DNA from: Prostheceraeus crozeri
Taxonomy: Eukaryota > Platyhelminthes > Polycladida > Euryleptidae
Length of the DNA stretch: 64,000 nt
Reading direction: 5' to 3'
Assembly: GCA_907163375.1 (NCBI GenBank)
Contig: CAJQUW010006378.1
Coordinates: forward strand, 62,001-126,000
A program made the position numbers and the translations under genes. Positions 58,341-64,000 of the stretch are shown here, one piece after another. A model generated the notes under the pieces. It did no database searches and had not been told where the DNA came from. It saw only the letters and a program-made list of their open reading frames with translations. Each line of letters begins with the position of its first letter. Position 1 is the stretch's first letter.

Positions 58341-60209
58341 GACATCAGAACAGATAAATTGCGTCAGCGACCAATGACATCGTGATAGTATGCAGATGTA
58401 TTAAAGGTTCTGATAGCGCTTCGTTTTAAAAAGAGAAAATAGAAAGCCGCGGCTGAGAGAGTGAGCCGCGGGTTAGCCCGCGGCTTTGAAAGTCGTGTTT
58501 TATTAAGTGAAAGTTTGTTAGACCGTAACCTAACTGCAAATTGAGCCGCGGCTTAACTTAGCCCTCGTTTTAAAAATCGGCCCATAGCGTTCAATGCGAG
58601 TTAGGCCTCAGCCTAACTGCGAGCTTTTCCAAGCGTTTCCGAGCAAAGCGTTTTGCAGGAAATGTAAAGTCATTACAGCAGTTGTAGACTGCCAAACTGC
58701 GAGCAAAGCAAACGATAGCGATTAATACCTTACGGACATACGTTTGCACGCGTTTTCTCGGGACGCTCGTGTTTGCTTTGCTTTCAGTGTGGCTGAGGCC
58801 TTTAGAGAGATGAACAGCAAAACGAGGTCCGGAAGATATCTGACAACTTCAAGTTTCTCATTAATTGATCCTATTATAGGTAAGACGAAGCGCATTGCTG
58901 GACTTTTTAATGATCACAATATGATATTACTGTTTCATATATGCATGCATGAAAGGCACGTATAATTAGGCGAGACGAATGCTGGCATGCGATATTAATG
59001 TTAAATACATAAACTGATTTGCTTTGACAAGCCGTTTTTATCAAGCCTTGACATTTTTCATTGCAAAAGTATGATAGTGCATGACTTTTGCAGATGATAT
59101 CATGACTTGTTGAAACATATTAAACATGAATGAAAATGTCCTCTCCTTCCAGTGTCATCTCGTATTTCAATGTCAATTACTTTATCTCAACTCCACTTTA
59201 TTGTCATTCTGTAAACATCTCAATTCGCCTTGTCATCAGTGATCTCATTCATTTCTATTAACTTTTGTATACGTGTTTTTTGTAATTGAAAAAATATACG
59301 TTTCTGATAAGCCTGTAGACCTACGTTTCGAAAGACGCGCCTTTTTGGTAGACTTGTCTAGAACTACATGCTACATGCGTATTTACATATGATTTCTTCA
59401 TTGATAAACAACTCACACGGAAGTTAAGTGATCCAGTGCTGAAGGATAAAAAATATAATATCTTATAAAATTGTTTGTTTCATTGCATAAAATTCGCGCC
59501 TATTATCAAATGAAATTCAATTGATTAAAAAATATACACAATTCATTAATGAAATGGTGCATATTTCAAGAAAAAGTATTACTGTCATGTTAATGTTGAC
59601 ATATCGATAACATCTAAAGCAAGTTCAGAAAATGTTGTTTATCAGATTGATGTTTTAGACTATTGGTTAATTTTTTGTACATAATTCTCATATACCGCGT
59701 TCTGTGGGCTCATTAATATTCGGCATGCTCGCGTATAATCGAATATGATGATTTGATTCGCACTTGAATGATAGGTAAATGCATGTTTATTTCTTCTGAT
59801 ACTAATACACAACAAGAGTTCACTTGATGAAATCGAAACTGCATTGATATTAGGATTTATTTAATACTGAGTTGTATTAATTATATTCGTGATTCTTATA
59901 TAAAACGTGTGCTACATCTTCACTGAGGATGAATGAATGAGTTGTTTCCTAAAGTTTAAGATGCAGAAGTTTTCCGTTTTTCAAAAGTCTGACTATATCT
60001 GATGCTCTAGTTGATGTAATAATTGACTTGAATTGATTGATCAACTTGTTTTTCATCAAGTCACTTTTTTTGAAGAAATGTTGAAATTTCATCTTCCAAC
60101 TTTTGATTCTGATATTTTTTCCTCACAACAGACATTGTCTTCATGCTAGTACTTAACAATAACAAGTAGCTGATCTAAATATTGATGAAATGCTAAGAAG
60201 CGGGGACAT
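58341..60209. other. Intergenic with a GC-rich hairpin cluster
   Basis: 58436-58640 holds several strong hairpins (entered separately). The remainder to 60209 is AT-rich with nothing recognised. Confidence 0.5.
58443..58621. repeat. Cluster of GAGCCGCGG hairpins
   Basis: AAAGCCGCGG (58443-58452) pairs with CCGCGGCTTT (58478-58487). Inside it AGCCGCGGG (58464-58472) pairs with CCCGCGGCT (58477-58485) over a TTAG loop. GAGCCGCGGCTTAAC recurs near 58542, and AGTTAGGC/GCCTAACT forms a hairpin near 58601-58620. CGTTTTAAAAA occurs on both sides of the block. Probably part of an unclassified repeat. Confidence 0.6.
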
Positions 60210-61190
60210 TCTAGGGGTACTTGGGTAAATCCATTTTATATAACAACATTTTCGGTAATTTTTGTCTTTTCAACTTCATCTTCTTTGAAAATTTGCACAT
60301 ACGGTCAATTTTTCACGCTGAATCCGAGAATCATAGTGTCAACCACAACAAATGAGTATTTTTACAAGTTTTTTATTTGTGTTATATATTAGCAGGTATC
60401 TTCTGACCGATAATTTTGTGATCTCGGTCAAGTGGACATTTTCTGCAGTTTTGCGAGATTTTAAAAATGATAATCATTGTCTTTTCAAACAAACTTTCGC
60501 ATGCATGATTACATAATGGTTCTTGATAATTCTGTGAATTTTCAAGAATCAAGTGATCCGGATAAAAAAATGTGGTTTCAGCAACAATTTAAAGTTTTGA
60601 GAAAAATCAAAGAAGTCATTGAAAGACCACAGGTCATTTTTTAAATTCACAATTGTTCAATTGTGATAATCCATAGTTCACTTTTCCTTTTGATGCGACA
60701 ACTAGACTCACAAATGATGTATTTTGTCGTATAAGGAAAGTTAAAGCATCATTTCTAAGTTGCGAAATGTGCACCGTTCAGAAGACAATTTTTGGAGGAC
60801 AAAGGCTAATTGAAAAAATATCCCAAATCAGTGTAAATGCAATCATGAATTATAGTCGGGTCAAAACTGCGGTTCATGCGCTTTCACATGATATATAACT
60901 TTAAATGTGTAATTTAAGCAGATCACAACGAAATTTCCGCCCGAAGATAAGAGTATCTCTGCTTGGAACATGCATTTTTGGCACTTTTTCTGCCTTGAGC
61001 TAAATTTTTCATGAAGAAAACTTTTTTAGATCGATTTGAATTTATCATGACCGAAAAGAGGAGATCTTAAGGATTGAGATGAAAAAAAGTATGAAAATCG
61101 GTCCAGAACTAAAGATGTTATAGACAAAAGACACGTTTTTTGACAAATGTTGCTATACAAAATGGATTTACCTACTTACCCGAGTATGGG
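60210..61190. mobile_element. Inverted-repeat element, about 980 bp
   Basis: GGGTAAATCCATTTTATATAAC at about 60223 recurs inverted at about 61152-61172 with few changes, inside longer diverged arms (ACTTGGGTAAATCC / CTCGGGTAAGTAGGTAAATCC). The interior is non-coding, rich in ATCGGT and AAAATTT-type words. Ends are approximate and no target duplication is evident. Confidence 0.6.
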
Positions 61191-62261
61191 TGCATAATAT
61201 GGGGGGATGTCTGCCACGAAAAATACACTCTGGACCCCGATGCGCCTACCAGGGGTCGGTAACCTAAACCAGCCAGCGGGCCATTGCATCACGACACGTT
61301 GTATCACAATGTAAACTTCTCGCGAACTTTCATAAACATGTCGGAAGTATTCTTAGCATGTGCATGTATATTGAATTGCAATGCCCTCATTGAAATTCTG
61401 TTAATGATGGCAATGTTAAATTGAGTTTGATGACGTACTACATGACGGCGATTTTGAGAGGAAACATGGTGGTCAACTCCTGCGAACAGTCATGATTTGA
61501 ATGATTGCTTTGATGGAAGATTATCAAATGGAAAGTGGCTATGGCTGTAATCATGATTCAATTAATAATCGCAAAGTTTACAACGCCAGATTAATGTCGA
61601 GCGTTCAATGTTGTATCAATTTACATCATTTCAATGCTTTTAAGTAGTTATTGCACTACATAAAAAGTCCAATGATGAGCCTGTGAACTCCTACTTCATG
61701 CAACGATATGTAAATTTTATTATAAACAACTACAGTGTAAAGTAGAAAAGAATGTGGAGGAAGGTCTTGTTCTGAAGATATTTTAAAAGTTCTGTTCTAC
61801 AAGAGTGGCGAGCAGGGTACGCATGCATTGAATTGACTACGAGTTTTGCAAAGGAACTACTCAAATTAAATATTATTCGGTAATTACGTTTATTGTCAAG
61901 AGACACCTGTTCAGAATATTCACATTGAATTAGCAAAGATTTTCTATGTTATGCTGTTCAATATTGTTCAATTATTTCCGGACAGCGTGAGAAGTTTATT
62001 GAGAATGATACGTATGGCAAATTTAAACATCGAAATACTCTCGGAATGCGCCTATTTAATCCTGCATTATCCATTCGATGTCCCATCAGAAGCGTAATTC
62101 GAAGGTTGCATGATTTTATGAGATAAAGATTATTTCGAAAGTTCAGCTGAAGTTTGTTTCCTGAGAGCATGCTCCATTAAGATAATCTTCACTAAGAATT
62201 AGCCGGAATATTTCAGTTATCACTAGCACGTACACTACGTATAGGTTCAGCATGGCTGAAA
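61191..62261. other. Intergenic, nothing recognised
   Basis: AT-rich sequence without a supported gene; only short chance frames. Confidence 0.5.
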
Positions 62262-62400
62262 GGGTTGCTAAAAAATTAACAGAGACCAATAAATATCTAT
62301 TGACCGAGGGCGTAGCCCGAGGTCAATAGATATTTAATTTTTTAATATAATATTTTTAATAGATATTAAAATTGTCGATGTTGGTTTGGTTTAGCAACCC
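62262..62400. mobile_element. 139-bp hairpin MITE
   Basis: It starts GGGTTGCTAAA and ends TTTAGCAACCC. The centre is a long hairpin: AAATATCTATTGACC and GGTCAATAGATATTT around GAGGGCGTAGCCCGA. Similar GACCGAGGGC...GCCCGAGGTC hairpins are common repeats in marine invertebrate genomes (from memory). It directly abuts the target duplication of the next element. Confidence 0.7.
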
Positions 62401-62408
62401 CTACAGCC

Positions 62409-62919
62409 CACAGAATTTGACAGGTCGTCTCGCCTGCTGTTTGACTAGAAAGGAAACATTGGAACATGTAACGCTGATGAAGTGGCACAATCTGCTGACA
62501 TCATACCATAGCAATCGAACAATCAGCAGCCAGTTCAACACGCCAAATTGTCCGAAGTTTCAGTGACTGTTACCAACTGGATCACACAGCAAAAAGACAC
62601 AGTCGATGTCAAGTTCTACAGAGAAGTTTGTGAGCGTTTTTTCATGCGCCTGCTAACATTTTAAATAATGATTGGAGGGCCCAACATTATCGAGAAAACT
62701 TTTGCGCAATGATCTGAATTCTTCGAATCTGAAGGAATCTTGGCGATCGGATAATTTTGAAGGAATTCATAGCAATCCGCAATATATGAATATTTTTCCT
62801 ATCTCTGCAAGGTATTAAAGATTTCTTTTTGCCCACTTAGTTAATTCCTACATGTGCCATCGTTTTGAATCAGGTTGCACTTCTAGCAAAGTGATGCGGT
62901 TAAACAATCTAATTCTGTG
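62409..62919. mobile_element. hAT-type MITE, copy 2 (511 bp)
   Basis: Same family as 24070-24586 in opposite orientation. The ends are CACAGAATT and AATTCTGTG. A perfect 8-bp target duplication CTACAGCC lies at 62401-62408 and 62920-62927, which fixes the ends and the hAT assignment. Confidence 0.93.
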
Positions 62920-62929
62920 CTACAGCCAT

Positions 62930-64000
62930 TTCTCAATCACCAATTCAGTGCAACATCGCAACATTCAACGCAAGGACACTCCTTGCCCCGTGGAGACTGC
63001 ATGAACTAACTGAACAAGCCATTAATCAGTCTGTCTCAATTTTCGCTATTCAAGAACACACACTTGCGACTGAAGCTGACATTAACACTGTTACTTATCA
63101 TGGAAGGACTTTTAAGGGCACACCTGCAGATCATGGTGTCGGAGGAATAGTTTTCTTACTATCTCCGGTGGCCACATTGGCTTTGTTGGGTATTCGTTTC
63201 ATCACCAACAATATAGGATTGATCTCTATTGCGCTGTCTGCATCCAAGAGGAGATTACATATGTTTTGTGTATAAGCTCCTACCGCTCCAAACAATTCTC
63301 AATCCTGAACATACGGACGATTTCTGCGACTGTCTTAACACCGTGTCGAGATCAACTTGTTTGTGGTGATTTTAACGCTCATCTCTCAATGGATCTCATG
63401 CGAGTCAAGAATAAGTATGGCATCGAGAATGTAGACTCCCAATATTTCTCATGTTTTGCTGCAGCGAATGACTTCATTCCTGTCAACGGAGTCATGAGAC
63501 AGAAAGTGACTAAACTCATAACATTCACTGGACCGAACAAGCGAAGAACTCGTCTGGACTGGATTCTTATCCCTCAGCGATACAAAAATGCTGTTGTTAA
63601 AGTGAAAAATATACAACCTTCTGCCATAAACTCTCATCACTCCTTCTTGACTGTGAAATTGAATATGAACTTGATTAGAAAGAAGAAACCTCTACCATCA
63701 CCTAACTGGGCAGCTTTAGAGGAGCCGGATCTCAGACAAACATTTATCCTCAAATATCTGGAAACGAGACAATCAAATGACTCAGCTACTGTGAATCTCT
63801 CTGAAACTGTGCTGATTGCCGGAAACTACGCTCTACCGAAGAAGCTTCACAACAAAACCTCGTCGGTACTGAATGATGATCGCGAAATCTCCAAATCTCG
63901 TTCATTAGTGTAACAAACCTGCGATCGTCATAGTTTTGAGAGTCCGGAGGCAAGAACAGCACGGGAAAATTTTGAATCTATTTTGAAAACCCGAATGGAA
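62930..64000 (+). mobile_element. LINE with AP-type endonuclease, runs off the window
   Basis: The frame from about 62946 reads CNIATFNARTLLAPWRLHEL, FAIQEHTLATEADI, then GVGGIVFLLSP, an exonuclease-endonuclease-phosphatase fold start (TFNARTL; QEH with the catalytic Glu). A frameshift near 63340-63360 moves to LVCGDFNAHL (catalytic GDFNA), TKLITFTGPNKRRTRLDWIL and INSHHSFLTVKL. The final catalytic SDH is changed to SHH. An in-frame TAA lies at 63911-63913, after which the frame continues SFESPEARTARENFE. The RT lies beyond the window. A dead copy of a non-LTR retrotransposon. Confidence 0.88.

Noticed and set aside
1-64000. CRISPR array, operon, integrated phage or other bacterial-type system
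   Set aside because: No regularly spaced direct repeats or dense co-directional frames; the window is intron-rich animal DNA throughout.

Overview
This is eukaryotic, AT-rich, intron-rich DNA, most likely from a marine invertebrate. The guess of lineage (echinoderm or another invertebrate deuterostome) is weak. It rests on the exon/intron structure, the mix of repeats (BEL/Pao, hAT, Harbinger-like, tRNA-SINEs, several LINEs), and an excess of the palindromic words TAGGCCTA and TACATGTA. No bacterial-type genes, operons or CRISPR arrays are present.

One host gene dominates the window: an orthologue of LRRC23 (leucine-rich repeat-containing protein 23, a radial-spoke protein of cilia and sperm flagella) on the + strand. 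Nine coding exons run from 6370 to 55739. They have canonical GT/AG junctions and compatible phases, and together encode 361 residues: an acidic N-terminus, a conserved CKTG...AYVKL cap, about eight leucine-rich repeats, an LRR C-cap and an acidic/coiled tail. The tail includes a predicted 24-nt microexon. About 1.1 kb of coding sequence is spread over 49 kb, so nearly everything else is intron filled with mobile-element debris.

Layout. 1-6369: 5' flank with a nearly complete hAT transposon (792-3927, 8-bp target duplication, BED finger, DDE motifs, one frameshift), a 418-bp MITE, and a 28-bp inverted-repeat element ending beside a TATA-like box. 6370-16579: exons 1-2; intron 2 holds a Harbinger-like remnant with a MADF-type coding piece, a (TA)n tract, a 40-bp perfect palindrome, and an old broken BEL/Pao fossil with LTR-like ends. 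16580-25493: exons 3-4; intron 3 holds a LINE tail (-), a 2.75-kb foldback element with two 600-bp arms, and a hAT-type MITE with 8-bp TSD. 25494-34217: exons 5-6 plus a LINE C-terminus, a Tc1/mariner fragment, copies of a long-TIR element, a tRNA-like SINE, another hAT MITE and an unexplained Cys-rich coding-like stretch. 34218-55739: exons 7-9 plus a SINE, LINE RT fragments and a GIY-YIG (Penelope-like) fragment. 55740-64000: a 5'-truncated LINE split by a 727-bp palindromic element, further inverted-repeat elements, a second copy of the hAT MITE, and the endonuclease end of a LINE that runs off the window.

I found no convincing new biological system. The best leads are the LRRC23 microexon, the foldback element whose arms are themselves folded, and the nested families of TIR elements that can be delimited to the base by their target duplications.
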